From NCBI GenBank assembly GCA_964019335.1, contig OZ025690.1, positions 489,868 to 553,867 of the forward strand: 64,000 nt of DNA. The letters are read 5' to 3'. A program made the position numbers and the translations under genes. Below the pieces are notes generated by a model that made no database searches, was not told the DNA's origin, and worked only from the letters and a program-made list of their open reading frames with translations. Within the stretch, counting starts at the first letter, position 1. Every line of letters begins with the position of its first letter. This document shows, in pieces, positions 44,901-54,366 of this stretch. Origin of the DNA: Diplonema japonicum (taxonomy: Eukaryota > Euglenozoa > Diplonemea > Diplonemida > Diplonemidae).

Positions 44901-47900
44901 GGACGCCTGTTCATTTTTTTCTGCCAGTACAACAATGAGGGACCCCCCGCTGTCACTGCCTTGTCTCCCAGTTCGTCTCCAATGTAGCCTGAGTACATGA
45001 GTGTCATGCTAGCGTTTACATGAATGTGTTCAGCAGGGGCGTACTCTAGCTCCGTCACAATGAAGTAGTCAGGCGTGGTAGCCACGGTCACAATATTTTC
45101 TTGAAACCCGCATTCAAGAACGCACTCCCAACATGCCCTCGAAAAGGTGATGCGTACGATGGCGACACCATCAAAACTCTTCATATCGCTCCTCCTGTGC
45201 TCTAGGTATACGTCGCCACCTTCACCATTGCCCACCTTCTTCGCAACAGTCACACTTACTTCATGCTCGCCACGCCACGTTGGTATGTTTTGTGCATCCA
45301 CCCTCAGGAGTGACAACGCAAAAGGGCGTCTCCGACGAACTGCAGTGAATGGCTGACTAATGAGCCAGGCCTGAGGACAGGTTATCACCTTAAATACCGC
45401 CTGTGCGCCCTGCGGACCGACGAGGACGTCAACATGCTCCTTGCCATTGCTAATCACAAGGACGCATGCTGAACATGGACGCGTGAAACTGACAGAAAAC
45501 GACGTGTGCGGACCTGCTGCCGTGCCGAACAGCCAGCTGAGGTGCAATTTTTTTTCCACAGCAACACCACACGTTCTGGCGCCTTGGTTCAAAAATCCAC
45601 CATTGCCATACTTCAGCTCTTCCAAGGTGGTGCCTACCCACCTGTGAGAGATGCTCAGCGTAGGGTACGGCCCGTGAGTCGTGTCTGCTACCCAGCCGCC
45701 CGGTTGCAACAGTGCGTACATTACATCAATCTCAATAGACATTCCGACACTGTGCTCCAGAGGCGGCAGCTTCTGTCTACTGACGCCAAAGCCTATGTGT
45801 TGGGGTTCAATGGTACGGAAGCTGGGGGACACCGCCTTTCGAAGTGACATGACAGGAGGCTCGCTCGACGGAGCCGAAAGGCAGGTGCTGAGCGATGCCC
45901 CTGCATAGCACACTGTCGCTGATATCCTGCATGCAGTGCAAGGTGTTTTCAGCGTTATCCAAACAGTAGCCTGACCGTTGGTCGTAAATATTTCTCGTCC
46001 AGTAAGCACACCACTGGTTTCAAGAACCTGTACTGTGAAACCCTGATCGGTACAGGTGGCACCACTGTCTAAAGTAATTTTAACGAGACTGCTCGGATGC
46101 GAATATGCCCTATAACCTGTAGCAGTGATAACTCTAACCTGTACCGGGAAGGGCACACCCACGATAAGACCCATTTCCATAGCCCATCCCGCCCCAGGGT
46201 TCGTGGCGTTCTGGAAGTAGCCATTTAGCAGCTTAAGCTTCTTGTGTGCCCAGTAACACGAGTCATCGGTGTCAACATTCTGCAACACCACAGATACTGC
46301 CGTTCCTTCCTTCATCCTCCAGCTGTGCATGACACTCGTGGTGCTAGTTGACCCGTCTTGACTGGCCACAATGGCCGCGTCGAGCTCGTGCAGACCGTAG
46401 AACGAAACAGTTGTGCTGCTCTCTTGCATAGGAAACGTGATAGACGTACCATAAGTGGTGTAGTTGTCAGCTGCAACAAGTATCTGGTTGGCAGTGGATG
46501 TGAACTCGAAGGCAGACTGTGTGTAAGCCCCCACGAAAAGAGGGCCTCTCATCCAACGGTAAGCGCGCACTACGCGATAACTGAGAACGGTTGCCGGTGG
46601 ACCACAATTACTGCCAACACCAGGAACAAACGTGCCCGAATGCTGGTAGTTTTTGTACAGCCGTACCTCATAAGGAGGCGTGAAGTGACTAACAAGGGTC
46701 AGAATGATCTTTTGACAGATTAAAATAGCAAGCAGCCTGTTGTCTGCCTCCACGACAGACGGTGCAGCAAGCAGGCATATTGAAAAGGTCGTATTTGCAA
46801 CAGGCGACAAGTACACCCCTTCGACTTGCGTTTCGAGTCTGATCTTACCTGTGCCGTTGTGTATCAGCACAGAGTTAGCACCTGTGTATAAAGATGAAAA
46901 TCTAAGAGTAGGTGAACCGTATGTGAGTGTCTCTGTGGCCCCTGCTTCTGTGGTGAAGGTCATGTTGGGTACTGAAGAGTGGAGGAGCAAGGCACTACTC
47001 ATGCACTTCTTGGGCACTGTGGTGCAAATCCACGTCTCCGCGAGCTCTGGTTGTGCACCGGAGGTTGGGATACCCACTGTGAGGTTGTAGTCATCGAAGT
47101 CTCTAGTCCATCCGCTGTGCGCTTCCCGCTCTACACTGAGATCCAAAACCGTCTCGAAGTATGTGCTAGTTGTAGCTGTGACCGCACACCCTTCTTCCGG
47201 ACAGGATGCACCACCCACGAGCAGCCTTAGTGCCGGGAGTGGCTTGTTGTAGATCTGTGTCATCACAAGGAGGACTTCGCACTCTTTCCTGGTTGTGTGC
47301 GTTGTGATGGTGCCCGATGCTTTGCTGTCGTAGTGCACCATGTGGGTGATAAATGTGATAGCAAAGGTCTGCCCGTCGTGGAAGGTTCCCTGCAAAACTA
47401 AAGAGTCAAATGCTGCTGAACCACGAACCATGTCGGCCGCCCGGGGACCAACGAGCACGGCACTCACACCAGAGGCATCTAGCACAACAGACCACGAAGG
47501 CCAACTCACTCGACCCAAGAACTCATTAATGGCGACGACCAACACGTCGAAAGGCTCAGACATGTCGTTGAAGAAAGGCACCTGAAGAGCACCCGGGCAC
47601 TGAATATCTGTCACATCACTGTAGAGCGTGAAAGGCAGGATGCCATGCATAGCAGTGCTACCTCCCTCTTCTGGGTCAGGCCCTATGCCAGCAGTGGAGT
47701 GGAATGTCACTTCGCATTTAATACATGGGAGCGTTGTAGCCAAGATCCATGAGGTGCCCCATGTGCCATTCATGTAGGAACACTCCTTTCCTTGCGAAGA
47801 GGGCGTCAGAGCAGTCCCGTCTCGTGTGGTGCCATCAGCAGCTATCGGTCGAGGCGCAGATAGCCAGGCAAACAAGCTCCCTGTGTGGTACTCGTCATTG

Positions 47901-50900
47901 AGAAACCCAAACGGCGATGGTGTGCCTGGCACCACAAGTACAGAGATGCCGGTACCGAGGTCAGCTATGGTAGACGACATGTGCACTTGCAGTGTGACAG
48001 CAGGCACTCTAACCGATACTTGTACTTCGCTAGAGAGCGCTAGTTCGTTCAGCTGTGAATGGAGCTGCAACCGTAGTTTGCAGGGACTTAACCTGCTGCA
48101 CCCAATGTTGTTAAGAACACGCACAGACGTCCTCCAGACACCTGGTGCCAAGTACTCCGGTGCCGATCGCAACTCCACAAGCTTTGCCTCCATATCAGAG
48201 GGCAGTACCTCGAGCGTCTCACCTGTTGGATCAAGCAACATGTTGTTTGCAGTGCTGCTGTTGATGGTTGAAAATGTCCTCACACACTCCCACCACTGTA
48301 GCTCTTCAAGCGTGTCGCCATTTGCATCAGTCACCGAGAACAAGATAGAATAGGGCATCGCTGCTTCGATGTAAGAAATAGCAGCATCACGACTCCAGGT
48401 GTCAGCAGGTATCCTGTGCTCCCTCAGGCTGCCCATCCAACTGTCATGGGGCACAAGCCCTCTTATGTGCACCGCGACCGCCCTGGGCCTCTCGATGACG
48501 ATGCGCGATGCCCACTTGTTTGTCTCTAGTTGTATCTCGACACCTATCTCTAAGCCACGCACTTCATTATTCAAAACTGGAGTGAAGCTGAGGTTGTATT
48601 TGCCACCCACGTTCCATCCCACGCTGACAGCATTCTCTATGGCCGTAGTGAGATTTGTCCTATTGTACATCAGCAGCACTGATAGCTTTCCTAAAGGTGC
48701 AAGCTCAGGAACCTGGTTCCACAAAGCTTGGAATGTTAGCTTACAGTGCTTTCGATGCATGCAGTGATACACCGGGTCTACAGTGATACCGTTTGGAATG
48801 TGCGGTTGGACGTTTACCCACATGGGTGGGGAGGCCAGACGCAGGTTGCTGATGACAGTGCTGAACACGAAACCGCACCCAAAGGGCCCAGGGCAAGCTG
48901 ATAATATTTCGATTTCAAAAACAGCCCTCCCATCAACAAACTGCCTACAACGCTCACCCCCGATTACATAGGGAGGGTCATCTACCTCGAGGCACGACAG
49001 ATCCTTTGTTGAGGTAGCTGGTGTGCAAGTAGATAGATGCACTAGCCAACTGCCATAAGGAACCTGTACGCCCAAGCGGTGGAGCACAACCTCCACTGAC
49101 ACAAAGTTACCTAGCAATACACTCGAATAAGAGGCAAAGCCCGTAGGCCCTGTCGGCGGCGTGCTGCCCACTACCACAGAGTTGTTATAAAGGCTGAACC
49201 TCCCAGCGGTGTCTTCGAACTGGCTATTCTGAACTTCGATGCGTAAATCGTCAGCAGTCAGTCCTTCCTGATAGTATCTAGTGCCGGCTCCTGTCGATGT
49301 GTCATCACCGTTCAGCAGTTGATATACAGTCCCGTCCTGCAGTCTGGCGCAGACTAGGTATCTGCCGTAGCTATTCCTGTAGACTGGTGGCAGTGGTTGC
49401 TCGACAGACACCCAAGACGCACTGCTTATCGCAGGTGTCCAACTAGAAACCTCAGAGCACGTCACGTTGGCCACCCCAATAGCCTCAACAGAAGGGTCGG
49501 AAACAAGCAGCCTTGAAGCATCGACTCTCACGAAGAATCTATGCGCAGAGGATTCCACAGCTAGGTAAGACGAGCCAGCTGGGCCGGTGACTGCTGCCCA
49601 GCCATTGCCCACTCTTACACAGACATAAAACCGCCCAGCAGCTCCCGGCATTTGAAGGATCACATTATTTCCATCGAAGGTAGGCTCGACGCCCAATACA
49701 GGAGTGCCAAGGCAGTAGTCAGGAGAGTGAACCACAAGCCTCATCTCCAAGTTGTCTATAGGTGAGTGATTGGTGAACACGAACCCCACCTGCGGCCCGT
49801 TAGATGTGTAGTAGAGTGACGACAGCCCTGCGTACGTAGTATTCGCGTAGAGCTTTGTGAGCTGTGGATGCAGAAGCCAACTGGACACTGGGGACGACTG
49901 CGTCCTCAGCACGCCTGACGTCGATCGCACTTCGATCCATTGTCGCTTAGCTGGTAGCTCTGGAACAATTGCAAAGATACATATCTTGTACACTTGCTGG
50001 CTGTTCGTCGGTGTGAGTGGAAGTGTCACCACCGCAAACGCCTGATGGACTGGACCGTCCCCAGGGCCCAGGTCCCGAACGTCGATGCCCTCCGTGTTGC
50101 AGGGTTTGTTGTGTGCCTGCAAACGCACCATGTCGCCTGCAGGGTGGGGGCTAGTCTGAACAGGGAAGGAGGGGCTTGTGATGCTGACAATAATAGTCTC
50201 GCTGTTTAGAGGATTGAGTGAGCTACTTGACCATTGGATGGCGCTGTCAAAAACCGAATAAGGCCCCAGTCTGTGCCAAGTGTGTGCATCTAACAAATAG
50301 CAGAGCCAATAACAACCAATGGTATCCGACGCCGTAACGCTGAATCTGAGAACTCCAGCATCTTCGGTGTATTCTTCGGTGCTGGCACCATAGGGCGAGG
50401 CCTCCGTGCCCGATGGAGGCGAGGCACACAATGCCGCGGCCTCGCACGGCACAAGTCTAGCAGAAAAGTCATTAGTGGTGCGTGTGTACCTCTCAACTTT
50501 GAACTCCTGTACCAGCCCACTTCTGACAAGTGACCGCTCGGGTGACACACCGGGGCGTTGATACTTCTGTGTCAACCATGTGACATTTGCGATAATCCAG
50601 TTGTTTGACCAGTGCTGCCGGAGGCATATCTTGTAGCTACCTTCGCGTGGCACAGTAATGTATGTACCAGTCTGCTTCAGGCCTGTCACTGCAGTAGATG
50701 TCGTATCAAGTAACTTAAACACTGAAGGTGTGTAGTAGGGGGCGTGTTGCATGTGGCGCAAGTCGAAGACAATAGAATGTTCCAGGCTTGATGCAGCCTC
50801 GCAGTGTCCTTCGGATGGTACCACCTTGAAGACATCCATCGTGGACAGGCTGCTGTCAGCATCGTGCACCTCAGCCAAGGTGTCCAATCCAGACCTGTCG

Positions 50901-53900
50901 TCTAGTAGTTGTACATCGATCTGTGGAAGGTCTTCTGTCAGTAAGAGATATGCCGATGCTAGCCAGTTGTACTCACCTGTCTTGTAGCACACTTTGTAGC
51001 GCCCCTGTTGCAGTGGTATTGATATGAACAATGGTTTACCAAAATCCGAAGGTTGTACTGCAAACGAGGGTGGTAAATTGGCAAGGTTGCTGCTTTGCGA
51101 TCCTTCTTCCCAGTAGTACAGATTGGAGTAATCACATGGCTTATGTTCGCCTACTAACCGTGCCACAGGGCTGACTGGAGGCCGCGACGTGTCATTGAAA
51201 TGCCTGACCCATATAGGACCCCACGTCCCCTGTCTCGTGTCATTCATAAACCACTCCAACGGGCCAGGCTCAGGCGAGTAGAAGGGGCCAGCTACAAGTG
51301 GTTGTGGCGGCGCTGCAAGCGGCAGGAGGGCGCTCCAACTGTCTGTACTATCCCACGGGAGCACCCGCCACCCTTCCCCGGTCTGCCGCCGTCTGTAGCA
51401 AATAAACCTGCTACTAAGCTTCGTTCCCGTATACACCACAGAGTACGTAGTGCTCACGTCATCTTTATCGTTCTCGCTCTCCACCCCAGGGGGCGCAATA
51501 AGATCCCGTGACCTACTTGGAAATTCATAACCATTTTCTGCATATTGTTCGCCTTGCAGCCAACACCCGAGATTTGGGGGCTGTTCAGCAGTCTCCCGAA
51601 AATACGATATGTCAACTAACCGCAGAGCATCACCGGTTGTTTCCCAATGATTCTCGACCGTGTTGTTGTTTGGCACTCTGCTGAGGTGCGGCCCTCGTAT
51701 CTGCATGAGCCCCCAGCTCTCGGCAGTAATGTCTTTCATTGACCACGCCATTGTCTCTTCCTTTACTATGAGCTCGGGAAGGGTCCCGTGACCCAGGTAC
51801 TCAGTGAGAGGGCCCTGTGGTGCACCGTCAGAGCAGCCCTTTACACAGTTCCAAAGTTTTCTCCACATTGGACGAGATTTGAGGGTCTCGTTTCCAGCGG
51901 CAGACTTTAAAACCGCTCTGTGTTCATAAGCTGAAAAACAGACTTCGTAAGCACCGGCCACTTGAGGCAGCCTCACGAAGGCATGTGTGTATGGCATGTC
52001 ATTGACAAGACTGGGCACGTTGTCCAACAAGGGGTGCTGCGTCTCCGTCCCGAAAAGACCAACACCGCCAGGCGTGGCTTTGGACACAATGGTGCCGTAG
52101 GCAGCAGGCAGCCATTCACCGAATGCTGTAACTAGCTCGGAGCCTGGGAAAGGAGCACTCATGAATGACGTTGCCTCGTCGCTACAGGCATCGCCCCTGG
52201 CCACTATCTTGATATTGTCGCCTGTGGCACAAGCACCGTACGAAAGCTGGCCACATGCAGACCCACTGAGCGTGAAGTTCCATGTCGTGTCAATGGAGTG
52301 AACACGAAGCACCGCGTACTGGCCGACCGTCGGGTGGGATAATTCGTACCAGATTTTTGCCTTTTTTGACTTCCAAACATATGAATGAAAAGGTGGCTGT
52401 GCCTCAGACAGCGAGTAGCCTTGTGCTGTGAAAAGGAGCCACTTTGCAGAGTCTTCGAAAGACACATAGTGCGGTTTGTGTCTGAAGCAAACGATCCACT
52501 TCAGCATGTGGTGAGGTGCCGCGAACACTGTGTGCGCAGACAGGATGAACATGTTGCCATCTGTCAGGTCGCTGGTGCCGAGACCAAATTTATTTGTTGA
52601 GAAGAATGCCTGTCGTGTGCGTACATACAGTTCGCACTTGTGTCTGTACTGTGGGTGCCACGTGAAGACCTTGAACTCTATTTCGTTTCCAAGTTCGTTG
52701 TTTGTAGCGTTGAACAGCTCATGTTCGACGCCAGTTACTGCAGTGCGCAACTGGAGCCTCACCTCCTGACCCTCCTCCATGCTGAGGGGCCACAAGGTTG
52801 TTGTGTAATTATCGAACTTCACTATGCTCCTCGTCTCGGTAAGGGAATGGCTGTGGGTTTCTGAGTACGTGGCACTGTGTGTCTTCGAGAGGGTGTGTGA
52901 TAAACTACTTGTCATGGTGCTTGACTCAGTATGAGAAACCGTTGATGATTCAGAAAACGTAAGGGACTGGGTGTGTGAAAAAGTATACGACAGTGAACGC
53001 GACAAGGTGAGGGACTCGGACATTGACTGTGTTAATGACACCGTCGCAGTGGGCAGTGACAACGATGCAGTGTGGGTAAAGGTGGCCGACTCGGTGAAGG
53101 TGCTGCTCTGCGAGTAGGTGTGCGAGAGTGTGAAGGAAGGGGTCAAAGACAGCGTGGAGGTAAGTGTAGGGAGAGACATTGTAAATGTTGCAGAGGCGGT
53201 CTCAGACAAGGTGCGCAACGACACACTCAGCGTGTCGGATCCTGTAGGAGTACTGGTAATGGTGGCCGACAGTGTGAAGAGAGACGCAGAGATTGAGTTG
53301 CTGAAGGATAAAGTGCTTGTAGCAGAGGCTGTGATCAGCGATATGGAGCTTGTATCAGTCGACGAAACCGTTCCTGTGCCTGTGGGAAGACTCACAGTGG
53401 AACTTAACGTGGGCAGTGTGAAAGTGGACGATGCTGTAGGGGTTTCTGTTCCTGTGTATGTTGCAGTGAGGGATATAGTCATGGTTGGCACGCTCACCGA
53501 GGCGGTCCCCGAAGGGAGGGAAAACGTCTGTGACCGGGTCAGTGAAGGCAATGTGAAGCTTGCAGATCGTGTCTCTAAAGATGCCGAGACAGTTGCTGTA
53601 GGGAAAGAGAGCGACGTTGTCCCCGTTGGGATCGACATTGACACTGTGGAGGAAGGAACGGTAACTGACGATGTTGCTGTGAGAGAGGTGCTGAATGTCT
53701 CGGATAAGGAGTAGGTGGGTGTCAGTGACAGAGAAAAACTAAAAGAGCCAGAGTAAGTGGAGGTGGCGGACACAGTGGACGTAGGCAGTGAAATTGACAC
53801 ACTAGCTGTGGGGACGGTCAAGGTCTTAGTCTCTGTCGCAGAGCACAAGGTGGCGGTGTACGTACTAGTCAGTAACGATATGGAAATAGAGGCTGTGGGC

Positions 53901-54211
53901 ACAGACAGCGTGGTGGAAGCGGTCGGTGCAGTGATTGAAGCGGACCATGACTGTGTTTCAGTTAAAGTAGGCAGTGTCACACTGCTGGAGACACTATCTG
54001 TCGGCAATGTTGCGGAAATGGTCTCTGTCGGCAGTGAGAACGACGCCGTCATGGTGGCGAGACTCACTGTGAGCGTCTCAGTGTTCGTGCCCAGCGTAGT
54101 CGTCAACGTCTCTGTCCCCGTTTCAATTGTCGCTGTAACTGTTTCTGTGAGGGTCACGGTCCGCGTAACTCCCAATAGACATATATGCCAAGCTGTCCAC
54201 CAGACGATCAT
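41948..54211 (-). CDS. Giant mucin-like, probably GPI-anchored surface protein (4,087 residues)
   Basis: One uninterrupted 12.3-kb frame. The first ATG (54211; a TTG three codons earlier is not a credible start) opens a signal peptide, MIVWWTAWHICLLGVTR. Residues to about 470 are almost pure Ser/Thr with Leu/Val/Pro (recurring SLPTxTVS, SHTxSLTFSES), a mucin-like, heavily O-glycosylated stalk. A long region follows with repeated beta-sandwich units ending in motifs such as YKVCYKTGEYNWLA, YKICLRQHWSNNWI, YEVCFSAYEH and GRYLVCARL. Later come beta domains with PCxxC pairs (PCTACRISA, RPCSACVLV, RACWECVLE). The C-terminus (SSAAGVFPSWWLLIVLFTLSS) is small residues plus a hydrophobic tail with no cytosolic residues, as GPI signals are. 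The role is inferred to be in the cell coat or adhesion. Confidence 0.92.
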   Translation of the reverse strand: MIVWWTAWHICLLGVTRTVTLTETVTATIETGTETLTTTLGTNTETLTVSLATMTASFSLPTETISATLPTDSVSSSVTLPTLTETQSWSASITAPTASTTLSVPTASISISLLTSTYTATLCSATETKTLTVPTASVSISLPTSTVSATSTYSGSFSFSLSLTPTYSLSETFSTSLTATSSVTVPSSTVSMSIPTGTTSLSFPTATVSASLETRSASFTLPSLTRSQTFSLPSGTASVSVPTMTISLTATYTGTETPTASSTFTLPTLSSTVSLPTGTGTVSSTDTSSISLITASATSTLSFSNSISASLFTLSATITSTPTGSDTLSVSLRTLSETASATFTMSLPTLTSTLSLTPSFTLSHTYSQSSTFTESATFTHTASLSLPTATVSLTQSMSESLTLSRSLSYTFSHTQSLTFSESSTVSHTESSTMTSSLSHTLSKTHSATYSETHSHSLTETRSIVKFDNYTTTLWPLSMEEGQEVRLQLRTAVTGVEHELFNATNNELGNEIEFKVFTWHPQYRHKCELYVRTRQAFFSTNKFGLGTSDLTDGNMFILSAHTVFAAPHHMLKWIVCFRHKPHYVSFEDSAKWLLFTAQGYSLSEAQPPFHSYVWKSKKAKIWYELSHPTVGQYAVLRVHSIDTTWNFTLSGSACGQLSYGACATGDNIKIVARGDACSDEATSFMSAPFPGSELVTAFGEWLPAAYGTIVSKATPGGVGLFGTETQHPLLDNVPSLVNDMPYTHAFVRLPQVAGAYEVCFSAYEHRAVLKSAAGNETLKSRPMWRKLWNCVKGCSDGAPQGPLTEYLGHGTLPELIVKEETMAWSMKDITAESWGLMQIRGPHLSRVPNNNTVENHWETTGDALRLVDISYFRETAEQPPNLGCWLQGEQYAENGYEFPSRSRDLIAPPGVESENDKDDVSTTYSVVYTGTKLSSRFICYRRRQTGEGWRVLPWDSTDSWSALLPLAAPPQPLVAGPFYSPEPGPLEWFMNDTRQGTWGPIWVRHFNDTSRPPVSPVARLVGEHKPCDYSNLYYWEEGSQSSNLANLPPSFAVQPSDFGKPLFISIPLQQGRYKVCYKTGEYNWLASAYLLLTEDLPQIDVQLLDDRSGLDTLAEVHDADSSLSTMDVFKVVPSEGHCEAASSLEHSIVFDLRHMQHAPYYTPSVFKLLDTTSTAVTGLKQTGTYITVPREGSYKICLRQHWSNNWIIANVTWLTQKYQRPGVSPERSLVRSGLVQEFKVERYTRTTNDFSARLVPCEAAALCASPPSGTEASPYGASTEEYTEDAGVLRFSVTASDTIGCYWLCYLLDAHTWHRLGPYSVFDSAIQWSSSSLNPLNSETIIVSITSPSFPVQTSPHPAGDMVRLQAHNKPCNTEGIDVRDLGPGDGPVHQAFAVVTLPLTPTNSQQVYKICIFAIVPELPAKRQWIEVRSTSGVLRTQSSPVSSWLLHPQLTKLYANTTYAGLSSLYYTSNGPQVGFVFTNHSPIDNLEMRLVVHSPDYCLGTPVLGVEPTFDGNNVILQMPGAAGRFYVCVRVGNGWAAVTGPAGSSYLAVESSAHRFFVRVDASRLLVSDPSVEAIGVANVTCSEVSSWTPAISSASWVSVEQPLPPVYRNSYGRYLVCARLQDGTVYQLLNGDDTSTGAGTRYYQEGLTADDLRIEVQNSQFEDTAGRFSLYNNSVVVGSTPPTGPTGFASYSSVLLGNFVSVEVVLHRLGVQVPYGSWLVHLSTCTPATSTKDLSCLEVDDPPYVIGGERCRQFVDGRAVFEIEILSACPGPFGCGFVFSTVISNLRLASPPMWVNVQPHIPNGITVDPVYHCMHRKHCKLTFQALWNQVPELAPLGKLSVLLMYNRTNLTTAIENAVSVGWNVGGKYNLSFTPVLNNEVRGLEIGVEIQLETNKWASRIVIERPRAVAVHIRGLVPHDSWMGSLREHRIPADTWSRDAAISYIEAAMPYSILFSVTDANGDTLEELQWWECVRTFSTINSSTANNMLLDPTGETLEVLPSDMEAKLVELRSAPEYLAPGVWRTSVRVLNNIGCSRLSPCKLRLQLHSQLNELALSSEVQVSVRVPAVTLQVHMSSTIADLGTGISVLVVPGTPSPFGFLNDEYHTGSLFAWLSAPRPIAADGTTRDGTALTPSSQGKECSYMNGTWGTSWILATTLPCIKCEVTFHSTAGIGPDPEEGGSTAMHGILPFTLYSDVTDIQCPGALQVPFFNDMSEPFDVLVVAINEFLGRVSWPSWSVVLDASGVSAVLVGPRAADMVRGSAAFDSLVLQGTFHDGQTFAITFITHMVHYDSKASGTITTHTTRKECEVLLVMTQIYNKPLPALRLLVGGASCPEEGCAVTATTSTYFETVLDLSVEREAHSGWTRDFDDYNLTVGIPTSGAQPELAETWICTTVPKKCMSSALLLHSSVPNMTFTTEAGATETLTYGSPTLRFSSLYTGANSVLIHNGTGKIRLETQVEGVYLSPVANTTFSICLLAAPSVVEADNRLLAILICQKIILTLVSHFTPPYEVRLYKNYQHSGTFVPGVGSNCGPPATVLSYRVVRAYRWMRGPLFVGAYTQSAFEFTSTANQILVAADNYTTYGTSITFPMQESSTTVSFYGLHELDAAIVASQDGSTSTTSVMHSWRMKEGTAVSVVLQNVDTDDSCYWAHKKLKLLNGYFQNATNPGAGWAMEMGLIVGVPFPVQVRVITATGYRAYSHPSSLVKITLDSGATCTDQGFTVQVLETSGVLTGREIFTTNGQATVWITLKTPCTACRISATVCYAGASLSTCLSAPSSEPPVMSLRKAVSPSFRTIEPQHIGFGVSRQKLPPLEHSVGMSIEIDVMYALLQPGGWVADTTHGPYPTLSISHRWVGTTLEELKYGNGGFLNQGARTCGVAVEKKLHLSWLFGTAAGPHTSFSVSFTRPCSACVLVISNGKEHVDVLVGPQGAQAVFKVITCPQAWLISQPFTAVRRRRPFALSLLRVDAQNIPTWRGEHEVSVTVAKKVGNGEGGDVYLEHRRSDMKSFDGVAIVRITFSRACWECVLECGFQENIVTVATTPDYFIVTELEYAPAEHIHVNASMTLMYSGYIGDELGDKAVTAGGPSLLYWQKKMNRRPVVPEVLGLSAIQHSVVTSTQYNAEGATSVTVADAGASNDISRVTVVDGVLSTKANVTLYGGPVKGYVPSFDLNGRSIKIKQRGSVLEPIAWLVPPSMMISAAGGTLHVLSGSSSKITIQLVGGNGNALGHVFTAVRETVDASLVSVVYDCSKCPLCTTTGSASPFPLDRLGVASVDVRIVGTGSCIAKFSPASQAFSHVSSVHVEIHVTSPPVAKWYWVSSADFRVVGGNRSSVEAIATTEVQHTLLLRAFGGNSLLSVHPYSTADVSLVALQLSPVGCFDISNRIVTGSGFRFTGTFQEGRCLINDVTGLPSGTSVVQSLEISAENVATLSVEQQRGYSGILYNVSGLMVPMGMGRVAAVSGDKLTVKVQTLTSSGAVAVGDMHTTVHLSLRRSNATGTAWHNISTSIMQGRAEAAFVLQYSTRDVVCCSENCEQCTRCCTTRGPHTPWEMALHAERGGKVLNTVHLGFLFIVTGQTRVAVSGRPSGNEDWDDINGDFTILSGYHLDFRLTVFGVAGVVPSSEYDVSTALVLTPHTEPCGRAHAFHAACLTTTQICVFEAPPSCSDALAWSLSSHRLSLLRGSAYIYNVSVFGSGLVPFSVVSDTGHVFYDGGVKVRSIRYFRQADGSNCVAASGGYFCSLQEGVFYQVNRVPATPFYDVIQHFRRVRKETPFNMSLEVWAEDSILKELEGALVLTATCVMGGDGFEVVDTEGPIGKKVLDDGVAQWTEVMFRGYCAQVEMKITCEGDTADLGNMFNGKTIHFPPFECGALSQSIPSTSVPGTPAPQSWVSDPTVQIVVSSINLLSGAQFEGVWEKDLNNSLKENITVVLDWVCEVPVTMVKNRALGSALISPAMKINTTLCMLQTSFTRRVGRIQEACLANCTMLFEFRVRGASSVITLFESVTLLLDDPSSSFRTVYGITAQIEFFYLQPEATPTPIKGTPIMAPIAGAAPGYNDTSPISSAAGVFPSWWLLIVLFTLSS
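41951..42020 (-). other. Predicted GPI-anchor signal at the C-terminus
   Basis: The last 22 residues are SSAAGVFPSWWLLIVLFTLSS preceded by an NDTSPI spacer. A cluster of small residues (SSAAG, candidate omega site) precedes a hydrophobic tail that reaches the stop, which is the layout of GPI-transamidase substrates. Confidence 0.65.
52815..54150 (-). repeat. Mucin-like Ser/Thr-rich degenerate repeats
   Basis: About 440 residues built from loosely repeated 6-15 residue phrases: TVSxSLPTxT, SxTLSxTPS, SHTESSTMTSS, SETHSHSLTET. The region is free of Cys except one and nearly free of charged residues. Its antisense shows Val-rich open frames that are shadows of this composition. Confidence 0.9.
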
Positions 54212-54366
54212 CGCGGGCAATCATATTTATGATTGGCATGTCATTCCTGTGTGTGGTGAGGACTACGGGATGTGTGCCGAATGCAAAGATGCCACAGTCA
54301 CAGCTGTATGCAAAGAAATACACTGTTAAGTTAACTGGTTGCACTTGTTACCAATCACCATAAGGT

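Noticed and set aside
53118-54329. Long Val/Ser-rich plus-strand frames opposite the mucin-like stalk
   Set aside because: Antisense shadow of Ser/Thr codons; no ATG context, signal or domain of their own.
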